Positions 38,431 to 48,937 of a stretch of 64,000 nt of DNA are shown piece after piece. The stretch's first letter is position 1; each line of letters begins with the position of its first letter. The position numbers and the translations under genes are program-made. This DNA is from Mesorhizobium sp. NZP2077 (GTDB lineage: Bacteria; Pseudomonadota; Alphaproteobacteria; Rhizobiales; Rhizobiaceae). The notes below the pieces were generated by a model. That model ran no database searches. It was not told where the DNA came from and saw nothing but the letters and a program-made list of their open reading frames with translations. The DNA lies in contig NZ_CP051293.1 in assembly GCF_013170805.1 (NCBI RefSeq), positions 4,408,001 through 4,472,000 on the forward strand. The letters run 5' to 3'.

Positions 38431-39828
38431 TTAGCGATATGCGACTGCCTTAACCGCCTCGATGACCTCGCCGACATTCGGCAATGCCAGCTTTTCGAGG
38501 TTTGCCGCATAAGGCATCGGCACGTCTTTGCCGGCAATGGTGATGACCGGCGCGTCGAGGAAATCGAAAGCGCGCTGCGAGACCTGGTTGGCAATATGGT
38601 CGCCGACCGAGCTCTGCGGATAGCCTTCTTCGACCACGACCAACCGGTTGGTCTTCTTGACCGAGGCGATGATGGTGTCGAGGTCGAGCGGACGGATGGT
38701 CCTGAGGTCGATGATCTCGGCGTCGATGCCCATGCCGCGCAGTTCCGCTTCCGCCTTGACCGCGTAGGTCATGCCGATGCCGAACGAGACGATGGTGACG
38801 TCCTTGCCCGTCTTGTGGATGCGCGCCTTGCCGATCGGCAGCACGAAATCATCCAGCTTCGGCACGTCGAAGGACTGGCCGTAGAGGATTTCGTTCTCCA
38901 GGAAGATGACCGGGTTCGGATCGCGGATCGCCGCCTTGAGCAGGCCCTTGGCGTCGGCGGCCGTATACGGCATCACCACTTTCAGGCCAGGAATGTGGCT
39001 GTACCAGGCGGCATAGCACTGCGAGTGCTGGGCGGCGACGCGGGCCGCGGCCCCGTTCGGTCCGCGGAACACGATCGGCGCGCCCATCTGGCCGCCCGAC
39101 ATATAGAGCGTCTTGGCGGCCGAGTTGATGATCTGGTCGATCGCCTGCATGGCGAAGTTGAAGGTCATGAATTCGACGATCGGCTTCAAGCCGGCCATCG
39201 CCGCGCCGACGCCGACGCCGGCAAAACCATGCTCGGTGATCGGCGTGTCGACGACACGACGCGGCCCGAATTCCTGCAGCAGGCCTTGGGTGATCTTGTA
39301 GGCGCCCTGGTATTCGGCAACCTCCTCGCCCATGACGAAGACATCGCCGTCGCGGCGCATTTCCTCGGCCATGGCATCGCGCAGCGCTTCGCGCACCGTT
39401 GTCGAGACCATCTCGGTGCCGGCCGGAATGTCCGGGTCGGCGGCGATTTCCGTTTTTGGAGCAGCTGCGACAGGAGCCGGCTTAGCCGCCGGAGTGGCCT
39501 CTTCAGCAGCGGCCGGGGCTTCCGCCCTTGCCGGCGCTTCTGCCTTGGCGGGCGCCGCGGCCTTGCCGGCATCGGCGGCACTTTCGCCGTCCTGCAGCAG
39601 AATGGCGATCACCGCGTTGACCTTGACGCCTTCGGTACCGGCAGGCACCACGATCTTGCCAATCGTGCCTTCATCGACAGCTTCGACTTCCATCGTCGCC
39701 TTGTCGGTTTCGATTTCGGCGATGACGTCGCCGGCGACGACCTTGTCGCCCTCGTTCTTCAACCACTTGGAAAGATTGCCCTCTTCCATAGTCGGCGAGA
39801 GGGCGGGCATGAGAATTTCGATCGGCAT
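38431..39828 (-). CDS. pdhB: Pyruvate dehydrogenase E1 beta subunit with N-terminal lipoyl domain
   Basis: The 465-residue protein begins with a lipoyl domain (Lys in [15 protein letters not shown]), then an alanine/proline-rich linker, then the E1-beta core ([21 protein letters not shown] onwards) with [12 protein letters not shown] and [17 protein letters not shown] lipoyl domain on E1 beta is known from Sinorhizobium meliloti and other alphaproteobacteria. It follows pdhA after 14 bases. Confidence 0.96.
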   Translation of the reverse strand: MPIEILMPALSPTMEEGNLSKWLKNEGDKVVAGDVIAEIETDKATMEVEAVDEGTIGKIVVPAGTEGVKVNAVIAILLQDGESAADAGKAAAPAKAEAPARAEAPAAAEEATPAAKPAPVAAAPKTEIAADPDIPAGTEMVSTTVREALRDAMAEEMRRDGDVFVMGEEVAEYQGAYKITQGLLQEFGPRRVVDTPITEHGFAGVGVGAAMAGLKPIVEFMTFNFAMQAIDQIINSAAKTLYMSGGQMGAPIVFRGPNGAAARVAAQHSQCYAAWYSHIPGLKVVMPYTAADAKGLLKAAIRDPNPVIFLENEILYGQSFDVPKLDDFVLPIGKARIHKTGKDVTIVSFGIGMTYAVKAEAELRGMGIDAEIIDLRTIRPLDLDTIIASVKKTNRLVVVEEGYPQSSVGDHIANQVSQRAFDFLDAPVITIAGKDVPMPYAANLEKLALPNVGEVIEAVKAVAYR

Positions 39829-39842
39829 GTCCTGGCCCTCCC

Positions 39843-40880
39843 TTACAGTACGATATCGGTCCAGAGCTCGGACGGATCCGGCTCTGCATCGTTCTGGGCA
39901 AACTCGGCGGCGTCGGCGACGATGTCGCGAACCTCCTTGTCGATGGTCTTCAGCTCGTCCTCGGTCGCCCACTTCTTCTCGATCAGCCGCGCCTTGACCT
40001 GCTCAATCGGGTCATGGTCGGAGCGCATCTTCTGGACTTCTTCCTTGGAGCGGTATTTCGCCGGGTCGGACATGGAGTGACCGCGATAGCGATAGGTCTG
40101 CATTTCAAGAATGATCGGCCCGTTGCCGCCACGGCACCACTCGGTGGCCAGATCGCCGGCCGCCTTGACGGCGCGCACATCCATGCCGTCGACCTGGATG
40201 CCCGGAATCTTGAACGAGGCGCCGCGATGCGAAAAATTGGTTTCCGCCGACGAGCGCGACACCGAGGTGCCCATGGCGTAGCGGTTGTTCTCGATGATGT
40301 AGATCACCGGCAGCTTCCACAGCGAGGCCATGTTGAAGCTTTCATAGACCTGGCCCTGATTGGCCGCGCCATCGCCGAAATAGGTCAGCGAGACATTGTT
40401 GTTGTCGCGGTAGCGGTTGGCGAAGGCCAAGCCCGTGCCGAGCGACACCTGCGCGCCGACAATGCCGTGACCACCGTAAAAATGCTTCTCCTTGGAGAAC
40501 ATGTGCATGGAGCCGCCCTTGCCCCGCGACAGGCCGCCACGGCGTCCGGTCAGCTCGGCCATGACGCCACGTGGCGAAAGCTCCATGGCCAGCATGTGGC
40601 CGTGGTCGCGATAGGCGGTGATCATCTGGTCGCCGTCGATCAGCGCCATCTTCATGCCGGTGACGACTGCTTCCTGGCCGATATAGAGATGGCAGAAGCC
40701 GCCGATGAAGCCCATGCCGTAGAGCTGGCCGGCCTTTTCCTCGAAGCGGCGGATGAGCAGCATATGCCGGTAGGCGGCAAGCTCTTCGTCCTTGGTGAAT
40801 TCAGCAGGCTTGGGCGCGGAAAGCCCTGATTTGCCGTCGGATTTCGATTTGGCAGGCGCTTTTCTGGCTGCGGTGGCCAT
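39843..40880 (-). CDS. pdhA: Pyruvate dehydrogenase E1 alpha subunit
   Basis: E1 alpha binds thiamine diphosphate and decarboxylates pyruvate. The 345-residue protein shows [15 protein letters not shown], the ThDP motif starting [15 protein letters not shown] and ending near NNRYAMGTS, and the [15 protein letters not shown] phosphorylation-loop region. It is the first gene of the long minus-strand pdh locus, with a 190-base upstream gap to ftsB. Confidence 0.97.
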   Translation of the reverse strand: MATAARKAPAKSKSDGKSGLSAPKPAEFTKDEELAAYRHMLLIRRFEEKAGQLYGMGFIGGFCHLYIGQEAVVTGMKMALIDGDQMITAYRDHGHMLAMELSPRGVMAELTGRRGGLSRGKGGSMHMFSKEKHFYGGHGIVGAQVSLGTGLAFANRYRDNNNVSLTYFGDGAANQGQVYESFNMASLWKLPVIYIIENNRYAMGTSVSRSSAETNFSHRGASFKIPGIQVDGMDVRAVKAAGDLATEWCRGGNGPIILEMQTYRYRGHSMSDPAKYRSKEEVQKMRSDHDPIEQVKARLIEKKWATEDELKTIDKEVRDIVADAAEFAQNDAEPDPSELWTDIVL

Positions 40881-40962
40881 GCATCACTCCCTGTTGCGTC
40901 TCTTTGCGGACATTAGGGCAGGATGAAATCTGCCCTGGGAAGATCAGCTCTCCCCACCGATT

Positions 40963-41012
40963 TATGCAAAGCTAACACGCGTCAGAGCGTTGCGCCATGA
41001 CGAATTTGCATA
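40963..41012. promoter_or_regulatory. Inverted TATGCAAA motifs upstream of pdhA
   Basis: TATGCAAA (40963-40970) and its inverse TTTGCATA (41005-41012) lie about 80 and 130 bases upstream of the pdhA start in a 190-base gap that must hold the pdh promoter. Paired sites of this kind are typical of regulator binding, but I cannot name the factor. Confidence 0.3.
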
Positions 41013-41072
41013 GCTGGCATGCGCCTAAGCAATTAAAATCATTGAAAATATTGTCGATTAACTGAAATCCGG

Positions 41073-41396
41073 TTACTTTGTAGATGCCGGCAGCATGATG
41101 GTGATTTCATCAGCCTGGGACAGATTGAGCGCCTTGCGCGCCTGCTCGTCGAGCATGTCCTTCTCCAGCGTGCCATCGTGCATGAGCCGAACGCGCCGTT
41201 CAAGCTCCATCCGGCGTGCCTTGACGGCATCGAGCTGGGCCTGCAACGCAACCGTCTGCGCTTCCAGCTGATATTTCGAATTGATGCCGAATTCGCCGTG
41301 ATAGGCATGGAAGCCGAAATAGGCCAGGAACAGGACGCAAAGCGAAGGGATGATCAACCGGCCAGTATTTCTCTGCTTGTGTTGACGCGTCCACAT
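41073..41396 (-). CDS. Septum formation initiator, FtsB/DivIC family
   Basis: The 107-residue protein has one N-terminal membrane segment (about 14-32) and a coiled coil (QLEAQTVALQAQLDAVKARRMELERRVRLM), the FtsB architecture; FtsB links FtsL and FtsQ in the divisome. The ATG at 41396 precedes the positively charged N-terminus. It lies between eno and pdhA, the usual order in rhizobia. Confidence 0.9.
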   Translation of the reverse strand: MWTRQHKQRNTGRLIIPSLCVLFLAYFGFHAYHGEFGINSKYQLEAQTVALQAQLDAVKARRMELERRVRLMHDGTLEKDMLDEQARKALNLSQADEITIMLPASTK

Positions 41397-41498
41397 GACC
41401 CGATTCCCCATGGCCGCGAACTCAAGCGACCCGGAACCTTTTTCACCCGATTGTGCTTAACGGACGGTTACGGAGACCGGCCCGGCGATCAGCGAAAT

Positions 41499-41526
41499 GA
41501 AAAAGGGCGGGAATGCTCCCGCCCTT
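41499..41526 (-). terminator. Rho-independent terminator of eno
   Basis: On the minus strand GGGCGGGA pairs with TCCCGCCC around a four-base loop (41505-41524), and the stem is followed by five T (complement of the AAAAA at 41500-41504). It lies 28 bases beyond the eno stop. Confidence 0.85.
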
Positions 41527-41553
41527 CGCGCAATCCGAGTTTGGTATTTCGGA

Positions 41554-42927
<1,374 letters not shown>

Positions 42928-43025
42928 TCACGAAGCGCAAATTTCTGTCATCATAAGTCATGCCGTCAGACGCGCATTTCGAGCTATGGTTGCAATGCGC
43001 GGGGCGAAACAGGAGGAGTTTCGCC

Positions 43026-43151
43026 ATGTCCGAGTTGAGCGGTATCGTGAGTTTGTTCCTGATCGCGGCGGCGTTTCTGACGTCGTGCGACACCCAACAA
43101 TCGCCACCGAAGGCTTTCGCGCCTTTGCCGGCGTTGAGCACCAGCCAATAG
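43026..43151 (+). CDS. Very small putative lipoprotein (41 aa)
   Basis: From ATG 43026, with an AGGAGGAG ribosome site ten bases upstream, the frame encodes 41 residues: a hydrophobic segment (IVSLFLIAAAF), a lipobox ending LTSC (Cys18 or so) and a short Pro/Ala-rich tail. A strong bidirectional terminator follows directly. Small lipoproteins of this size are often unannotated; this one could be of the entericidin-like kind, but no family is certain. Confidence 0.6.
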   Translation: MSELSGIVSLFLIAAAFLTSCDTQQSPPKAFAPLPALSTSQ

Positions 43152-43166
43152 ACGTTGGCATTGACG

Positions 43167-43200
43167 CGAAAAGGGCCTCGTCGAAACGAGGCCCTTTTCG
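43167..43200. terminator. Bidirectional terminator with 14-bp stem
   Basis: CGAAAAGGGCCTCG (43167-43180) pairs perfectly with CGAGGCCCTTTTCG (43187-43200) around a six-base loop. The T- and A-rich stem ends can serve both the small lipoprotein gene on the plus strand and the PRC-barrel gene on the minus strand. Confidence 0.8.
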
Positions 43201-43212
43201 ATTGAGGTTGCG

Positions 43213-43578
43213 TCAATGCCAGTAAGGCGTGACCTTGTAGTACTCATACGAGGCATCGCGCGCGGTCTCGCCATCGGCGCCGGCCAGTTCGTTGATCGAA
43301 TAGGCGGGCGCTGCCTTCAGCTGATCCTTCGAGAAGGGCACGACATAACCGCCCTTGCGCTCATCATAGTCGAGACTTGCCCAGGGAACGGCATGGTATT
43401 TCTCGCCGATGCCGAGAAAGCCGCCAAAGCCGATCACCGCGAACATGATGCCGTTCGACGTCTTGTCGAGCATGATGTCCTCGATGCTGCCGATGCTCTT
43501 GCCTTCGGTGTTGTAGACCGATGTGCCGATGACGCGCGAAGCGGCAATGGCTTCGGTGTGACCCGTGTGAGTTGTCAT
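43213..43578 (-). CDS. PRC-barrel domain protein
   Basis: The 121-residue product begins with a PRC-barrel pattern (ASRVIGTSVYNTEGKSIGSI EDI region), continues with AVIGFGGFLGIGEKYHAVPW and ends in a Tyr-rich tail. PRC-barrel proteins of this short type are common in rhizobia and are linked to stress; no reaction is known. ATG 43578 has GAGGAG upstream. Dodecin lies 83 bases upstream in the same direction. Confidence 0.88.
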   Translation of the reverse strand: MTTHTGHTEAIAASRVIGTSVYNTEGKSIGSIEDIMLDKTSNGIMFAVIGFGGFLGIGEKYHAVPWASLDYDERKGGYVVPFSKDQLKAAPAYSINELAGADGETARDASYEYYKVTPYWH

Positions 43579-43661
43579 GATCTGCTCCTCGTTGTCGTTG
43601 AACTCTGCTTTGACAATGAGGGGCGCGGGCGAAAGTTCCCGACTTTTTCGGCGGCGGCCAA

Positions 43662-43865
43662 TCACTCCGCGAGGATGAAAGTGACCTTCATGTTGACGCG
43701 GTAGGCCGCGATCTTGCCATCCTCGACGACGATCTTCTGATCCTGGATCCAGGCGCCTTCGACGTTCTTCAGTGTTTTCGAAGCGCGGGCGATTCCCTTT
43801 TCGATGGCGTCCTGAAAGCTCTTCTTCGACGACGAGGTGATTTCGGTGACGCGGGCGACGGACAT
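43662..43865 (-). CDS. Dodecin family flavin-binding protein
   Basis: Dodecins are 12-subunit hollow spheres that store or buffer flavins. The 67-residue product matches the family size and pattern: TEITSSSKKSFQDAIEKGI with the helix, the aromatic residue in GAWIQDQKI that stacks on flavin, and a last strand YRVNMKVTFIL. Confidence 0.92.
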   Translation of the reverse strand: MSVARVTEITSSSKKSFQDAIEKGIARASKTLKNVEGAWIQDQKIVVEDGKIAAYRVNMKVTFILAE

Positions 43866-44009
43866 GGCTTCCTCCTGCCAAAACGCTCATTTGCCGGCCA
43901 AGCGTACAACCGGTCTATGCCTTCCACAAGCGCGGCCCCATCGGGGCCATTGTCATGCCGCCGTCCAGCGTGGCATTGAGGGACCGTCCGGTCGTTTTGT
44001 GAGGCGGTA

Positions 44010-44699
44010 ATGGCCCGAAGGCGCAGTCAGCAGCCAGCAGCGGCGCAGCCGCCGGCACCTGTGGTTGATGCCAATGCCGCGAATGCGTCCAGCGGCTACT
44101 TCTTTGCTGGCGCCATGGTGCTGATCGCCGTCCTGATCCCCTGGTATTTCGAGCTGCCGTTCAACTTCAACGTCAACGACCGCGAATTCAATCCACTGGT
44201 CTTCGTCCCGGTTGTGTTTGCCGTCATCGGGCTCTACGCATTGCTGAAGGCGATCCGTGACACGTTGCGCGTGCGCAAATTCGGCGCAACGACGCTGGAG
44301 GCGGGTCCGGCAAGACCTGGCGGACGCTTCGAAGGCCGGCTGCGGTCGAGCCGCGATCTGGCTCCTTGCGGTGACTACGTCGTCAAATTGCGATGTATCA
44401 GAACCTACCGCGTCGGCGGACCGGCCGTGAATACGACCGCTGGTGACAAATCGACCTACAAGGAAGAGCTCAGATACGAGGAAAAGCTCGTCGTGCCGCG
44501 TGGTTCCGTGCAGTCGAGCGCGGGCATTCCCTTCGCCTTTGCAATCCCGGCCGATGCCCTGCCCTCGAACGGCCCGCCGGTTTACGAGCGCCAGCATGGC
44601 AATGTGCGCTGGATCCTGACAGTCACGGCGCCGATGCCGGGCGTCGATTATTACGCGGTGTTCGCGATCGACATGAGGCGGTCAGGCCAGAACAACTGA
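44010..44699 (+). CDS. Two-pass membrane protein with C-terminal beta domain, unknown function
   Basis: The 229-residue product has a Pro/Ala-rich N-terminal tail, two hydrophobic segments (about 28-46 and 66-84) and a C-terminal domain with a beta-sandwich-like pattern (FAFAIPADALPSNGPP; VRWILTVTAPM) that recalls arrestin-like or DUF3592-type proteins. I cannot name the family. It converges on kdsA with a 32-base gap. Confidence 0.7.
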   Translation: MARRRSQQPAAAQPPAPVVDANAANASSGYFFAGAMVLIAVLIPWYFELPFNFNVNDREFNPLVFVPVVFAVIGLYALLKAIRDTLRVRKFGATTLEAGPARPGGRFEGRLRSSRDLAPCGDYVVKLRCIRTYRVGGPAVNTTAGDKSTYKEELRYEEKLVVPRGSVQSSAGIPFAFAIPADALPSNGPPVYERQHGNVRWILTVTAPMPGVDYYAVFAIDMRRSGQNN

Positions 44700-44731
44700 C
44701 ATGCAGCCGATTGAACATTCCTCAGGACGCT

Positions 44732-45577
44732 TTAGCGGCCCTTGGCGATGCGATCGAATGCCATCAGCCTCTCGATCAGAGCCGGCATATCCTTCAGCGG
44801 CAGCATGTTCGGGCCATCTGAAGACGTCGAATTGTCCGGATCCTGATGGGTCTCGATGAACACGCCGGCAACGCCGACGGCAACGGCAGCGCGTGCCAGC
44901 GTCTCGACAAAGCGGCGCTCGCCACCGGAGGAACCGCCCTGTCCGCCCGGCTGCTGCACCGAATGCGTGGCGTCGAAGATCACAGGCGCGCCGATTTCCG
45001 CCATGATCGGCAGCGCGCGCATGTCGGACACCAGCGTGTTGTAGCCGAAGGATGCGCCGCGCTCGGTGGTGAGCACATTTGCGTTTCCGGACCCGGTGAT
45101 CTTGGCGACCACGTTCTTCATGTCCCAGGGGGCAAGGAACTGCCCCTTCTTCACGTTGATGACCTTGCCCGTTTTCGCCGCAGCCACCAGCATATCGGTC
45201 TGGCGCGACAGGAAGGCCGGAATCTGCAGCACATCGACATGCGGCGCGACGATCGCGCATTGTTCCTCGGTGTGGACGTCAGTCAGAATGGGAAGCGAAA
45301 ATTCCTTGCGCAGTTCGTCGAAGACCGGAAGTGCGGCGTCCATGCCGGCGCCGCGTGTTGCCGACAGCGAGGTGCGGTTGGCCTTGTCGTAGCTTGTCTT
45401 GTAGACGAGGCCGATGCCGAGCTTGCCGGTCAGTTCCTTCAGCGCGCCGGCCATGTCGAAGGCGTGCTGGCGCGATTCGAACTGGCACGGGCCGGCGATC
45501 AGCGCCAAAGCCGCGTTGTTGTCGAAAACGACGTTGCCGACCATTACCGTCGAATTGGGGGCTTGGGGCTTGCTCAT
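44732..45577 (-). CDS. kdsA: 3-deoxy-8-phosphooctulonate synthase
   Basis: KdsA joins arabinose 5-phosphate and PEP to Kdo-8-P for lipopolysaccharide. The 281-residue protein has LALIAGPCQFESRQHA, YKTSYDKANRTS, the PILTDVHTEEQ block, FLSRQTDML and DATHSVQQPGGQGG. Its start overlaps the stop of the VOC gene (TCAT), so the two are coupled. Confidence 0.97.
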   Translation of the reverse strand: MSKPQAPNSTVMVGNVVFDNNAALALIAGPCQFESRQHAFDMAGALKELTGKLGIGLVYKTSYDKANRTSLSATRGAGMDAALPVFDELRKEFSLPILTDVHTEEQCAIVAPHVDVLQIPAFLSRQTDMLVAAAKTGKVINVKKGQFLAPWDMKNVVAKITGSGNANVLTTERGASFGYNTLVSDMRALPIMAEIGAPVIFDATHSVQQPGGQGGSSGGERRFVETLARAAVAVGVAGVFIETHQDPDNSTSSDGPNMLPLKDMPALIERLMAFDRIAKGR

Positions 45578-46458
45578 GGGATCTCCCGGAAGATGAAAGC
45601 CGCGCCCTGTCCGGATGCCGGCTGCACGACAATGTCATTGCCCGCTATATCGTGGTGGATTGAATTGGCTGCAAGCAGCCGCGATGTGACATCGATGCTT
45701 CGGACGGCAAAGACGATCGCCGCGAAGCGAAGTTTCGTCGCTGACCCGGCCGGAATGCCAAAGCGGGCGGTGAAGGATTTGGGATCAAGCACGCTCAAAC
45801 TTGCATTCGGCAGGAGAAACACCCCGCCGTCGGCGGCAGGATCGTTCGCCGCCACCGAGATCAGCCTAATCTGTTCGGCGGGCTGGTCGCTGACCGCCAC
45901 CACCTCCACAATGCCCGTGGCGCCATTGGCGTGGGTCTGCAAAGCCGTACGGTCCACTTTCGGCGCGTTGATCTGCTGGCAGGCAAACAGGAACGCGTCG
46001 GTTGCTCCGCCGGTCGCGGCAAAGGCGAGCTTGAATGACGCCACATCGCTCTTGCCCGACGTATCCATGAAAGCGCGTGAAAAGCTCAGCGTGTCTCCCG
46101 CCGACAGGCCGGCCGTGACATAGCGCGCATGATCGGCGTCGGCATTGTCAGTACCGAGAACGACCGCGGAAAATCCCTCCTCGCCACGGCTGTCGCGATA
46201 GAGGCGGTCGCGCGCGACGAAGACATTGCCCTCGGCAGCCGCCTTGATCGCGGCCTGTTCATTGCCGATCGCGAGCGGCTCCAGATACGTGCCGTCGGCG
46301 AGGAAAACGCAGCAGTTTTCCGTTCCAAAGGGATGGATGCCGGTCGGGGCGACGACGAAGCCCAGCGAAGCGAGCCGGGTTCGCGCCACATCGAGGTTCT
46401 GCGTCGGCAGCACCAGATGATCGAGCAGATGAATGCCGGCTGCTGTTGTTCGGGTCAT
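45574..46458 (-). CDS. VOC/glyoxalase-like domain protein
   Basis: The 294-residue product starts with a VOC pattern (LLDHLVLPTQNLDVARTRLASLG with an early metal-type His, then GTENCCVFLADGTYLEPLA) and looks like two VOC-type halves, as in the glyoxalase-like PF13468 group. Substrate unknown. The stop overlaps kdsA by four bases, an odd partner for lipopolysaccharide synthesis. ATG 46458 is preferred over a start ten codons upstream. Confidence 0.8.
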   Translation of the reverse strand: MTRTTAAGIHLLDHLVLPTQNLDVARTRLASLGFVVAPTGIHPFGTENCCVFLADGTYLEPLAIGNEQAAIKAAAEGNVFVARDRLYRDSRGEEGFSAVVLGTDNADADHARYVTAGLSAGDTLSFSRAFMDTSGKSDVASFKLAFAATGGATDAFLFACQQINAPKVDRTALQTHANGATGIVEVVAVSDQPAEQIRLISVAANDPAADGGVFLLPNASLSVLDPKSFTARFGIPAGSATKLRFAAIVFAVRSIDVTSRLLAANSIHHDIAGNDIVVQPASGQGAAFIFREIP

Positions 46459-46594
46459 TGAGGCGCGATGTGCATCATTCCGCAACACGGTTCAAGACGT
46501 GATTGCGATCATCAGCGCCAGCGGCGCCTGTCTCGCTTGGGGATGCTGCGAATTCCGTCCTGGCCATTGTCACGACGTCACGATTCGACGTCGA

Positions 46595-46885
46595 TCAACC
46601 TTCAGCCTCGACATCGGCTGAATAGCGCAATTCGCGCAATGGTTTGACCTTGGCTGTGGTCTGCGCATAGAGCGGATGTGCCTTGTAGGCGGCCAGCGCC
46701 GCGTCGTCGGTGAACTCGGCATAGACGACGACGTCAACTTCATCCGACAGCGGGTCGACCTTGGTGTTCAAAGTAACCTCGAAGAGACTGGAATGAGGAA
46801 TGTTGCCGAGTGCCAACAGCCCGGTGCGTACTGCCTCCACATCCTCCTTGCGCCGCGCGCTGAAGAAAACGATATGCCGGATCAA
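46595..46885 (-). CDS. Dabb family (stress-responsive alpha/beta-barrel) protein
   Basis: The 96-residue product begins MIRHIVFFSARRKEDVEAVR and has the DVVVYAEFTDDAALAAYKAHP segment, both typical of the dimeric alpha/beta barrel family. No enzymatic role is established for most members. Confidence 0.88.
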   Translation of the reverse strand: MIRHIVFFSARRKEDVEAVRTGLLALGNIPHSSLFEVTLNTKVDPLSDEVDVVVYAEFTDDAALAAYKAHPLYAQTTAKVKPLRELRYSADVEAEG

Positions 46886-47053
46886 TCCCGCCTCCTCGAT
46901 CTGAATGTCGGGGTCTTTAGTGACGGCGGTCCTCGCGCGTCAACCGTTGATGGCGCCACGCGTCCTTGCGACGCGCCCGGATGGGGCCGGACCTCATCTC
47001 GCAGCGACCAACACCTCGCAGAAGCGCCGGACTGCTATCTCTGGAAGGGGATA

Positions 47054-47188
47054 TTATGCCTTGCCGGTGACGTAGCGCACAGCATGGGAGAGCTCCCTAA
47101 CCGATATGTCGAGATACCGGCCCTGATTGTAGAGGCCGTCCCAGATCAGGAAGAACGCGATTGCCGCAATGACGATTACATAACGCAT
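47054..47188 (-). CDS. Tiny single-pass membrane protein, hypothetical (44 aa)
   Basis: From ATG 47188 the product has an N-terminal hydrophobic helix (VIVIAAIAFFLIWDGLY) and a short polar tail (RYLDISVRELSHAVRYVTG). The pattern looks like a real small protein, and similar ones are, I believe, common in rhizobia. No good ribosome site is seen, and a longer in-frame start is possible. Confidence 0.5.
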   Translation of the reverse strand: MRYVIVIAAIAFFLIWDGLYNQGRYLDISVRELSHAVRYVTGKA

Positions 47189-47519
47189 AGCTAAAGCTAT
47201 CGCACAAGCGCGACTGCGACCATAGACGTTTTTTGATTTTGGGCAGCAGCGACTCGACGAAAAATGCCGAACGCCACGTGGCACAGCCCAGCTAACGGCT
47301 TGCCTCTTGAAGTTCCCCCTCATGACGTGGAAGATTGTGACCGGCATTTGCTGGGAAGCGCGGAAGCTCCGGTTAACGGGCGCGCGCTTTCGTTCGACCC
47401 ACCCGTCGCCGAACCCGTGAGCCAGCGGGACCAGGCAAGGGTGTTCGAACCTGGCGGATGATCCAACAAACCGTGGTTCAGCAATTTGCGCCGGCACCAC
47501 GGAAATCCAGGGGCATGAA
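47189..47519. other. Intergenic stretch with no supported gene
   Basis: These 331 bases lie between two divergent genes (the tiny membrane protein and cfa). A 65-codon plus-strand frame at 47264-47461 has no protein-like pattern or ribosome site. A GTTCGAACC-like string near 47450 is not part of a tRNA fold. The stretch must contain the cfa promoter, but I see no clear consensus. Confidence 0.6.
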
Positions 47520-48776
47520 ATGGCAGACGGGGAACATCATAGCGTAGCGCCTGGCGAAGCGGTCAGGCTCGACGAGTTCAATTTCGCCGAGATCGTCAAA
47601 GGCCTGCCGGCCAAGGCGCGCATGGTGCTGTCGGCGGCGATGAACCTGCCGCGCGGTACGCTCAAGGTCAGGATGCCGGATGGTCGCGCCGTTCTCGTCG
47701 GCGGCAAGGGGCCCGGCCCGGACGCCGAACTGGTGCTCAAGAACTGGCGCCTGCCAGGCCGCGCCTTTTCCGGCGGCACGATCGGCGTTGCCGAATCCTA
47801 TATGGACGGCGATTGGGAAAGCCCTGATGTCACCAGCTTCTTGGAATTGTTCGTGGTCAATTCGGCGATCGGCGAACGGGTCGCCGGGGGCGCCAGCTGG
47901 CTTATCAACACCGTCCAGCGCATCCGCCACTGGTTCAACGAGAACACACGCACCGGCTCCAAGCGCAATATCTCGGCGCATTACGATCTCGGCAACGCCT
48001 TCTACAAGGAGTGGCTCGACCCGAGCATGACCTATTCCTCGGCGCTCTACGCCAATGGCGCCAATGACCTGGAAAGCGCCCAGGCCGCCAAATATCGGGC
48101 GCTGGCCAGGGATACGGGTATCGGTAGGAAGGACCATGTGCTGGAAATCGGCTGCGGTTGGGGCGGCTTCGCCGAATTCGCGGCACGCGAAATCGGCTGC
48201 CGCGTCACGGGACTGACGATCAGCCGCGAACAGCACGATTTCGCCAAGGCACGCATCGCCAAGGCCGGACTTGCCGACAAGGTCGATATCAAGCTGCAGG
48301 ATTACCGCGACGAAACAGGGACTTACGATCGCATCGCTTCGATCGAGATGTTCGAGGCGGTCGGCGAGAAATACTGGCCGGTGTTCTTCGGCAAGATGAA
48401 GGCCTGCCTGCGGCCCGGCGGCACCGCAGGCCTGCAGATCATCACCATCAACGAGGCCGCCTACGACACCTATCGCGCCAGGCCGGATTTCATCCAGCGC
48501 TACGTCTTTCCGGGCGGCATGCTGCCGACACCGTCGATCCTGAAGGCGCTCGGCAAGGATCACGGCCTTGCCCATCTACGCGAGCGCGTGTTTCCCGACG
48601 ACTATGCGCGTACGCTCGCCGAATGGCGGCAGCGCTTCTGGGTATCGTGGGACAAGATCGTGCCGCTCGGCTTCGACGATCGCTTCAAGAAGCTCTGGGA
48701 GTTTTACCTGCACTATTGCGAAGCCGGCTTCCGCGCCAGCTACATCGATGTGCGCCAGGTGGTCTACAAGGCGTAA
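47520..48776 (+). CDS. cfa: Cyclopropane-fatty-acyl-phospholipid synthase
   Basis: The enzyme adds a methylene group from SAM to unsaturated membrane lipids. The 418-residue protein has an N-terminal lipid-binding region, the entry AHYDLGNAFYKEWLDPSMTYS, the SAM motif LEIGCGWGGFAEFAA, TGLTISREQHDFA, and SIEMFEAVGEKYWP with the bicarbonate-site Glu. It stands alone. Confidence 0.95.
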   Translation: MADGEHHSVAPGEAVRLDEFNFAEIVKGLPAKARMVLSAAMNLPRGTLKVRMPDGRAVLVGGKGPGPDAELVLKNWRLPGRAFSGGTIGVAESYMDGDWESPDVTSFLELFVVNSAIGERVAGGASWLINTVQRIRHWFNENTRTGSKRNISAHYDLGNAFYKEWLDPSMTYSSALYANGANDLESAQAAKYRALARDTGIGRKDHVLEIGCGWGGFAEFAAREIGCRVTGLTISREQHDFAKARIAKAGLADKVDIKLQDYRDETGTYDRIASIEMFEAVGEKYWPVFFGKMKACLRPGGTAGLQIITINEAAYDTYRARPDFIQRYVFPGGMLPTPSILKALGKDHGLAHLRERVFPDDYARTLAEWRQRFWVSWDKIVPLGFDDRFKKLWEFYLHYCEAGFRASYIDVRQVVYKA

Positions 48777-48937
48777 GTCGGCACACTCTTCGATCGCGTT
48801 ACCATCGGAAGTCAGCACTGCTGGAGATGACGACCGGGTCGATTGCCGGTTGGCGTGCCTGGCCCTTTTCGATCGCGACTTCCTGATGCCAATGTGATGC
48901 CTGCAACCAACTGAAGCCGCGATACTCAACGGCCGGA

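Noticed and set aside
38431..39828. Lipoyl domain on the E1-beta subunit, nearly the same as that of E2, as a novel fusion.
   Set aside because: This arrangement is already described for Sinorhizobium meliloti and other alphaproteobacteria, so it is characteristic of the group rather than new.
47430..47460. GTTCGAACC string resembling a tRNA T-loop.
   Set aside because: No acceptor stem, anticodon arm or D-arm can be folded around it on either strand.
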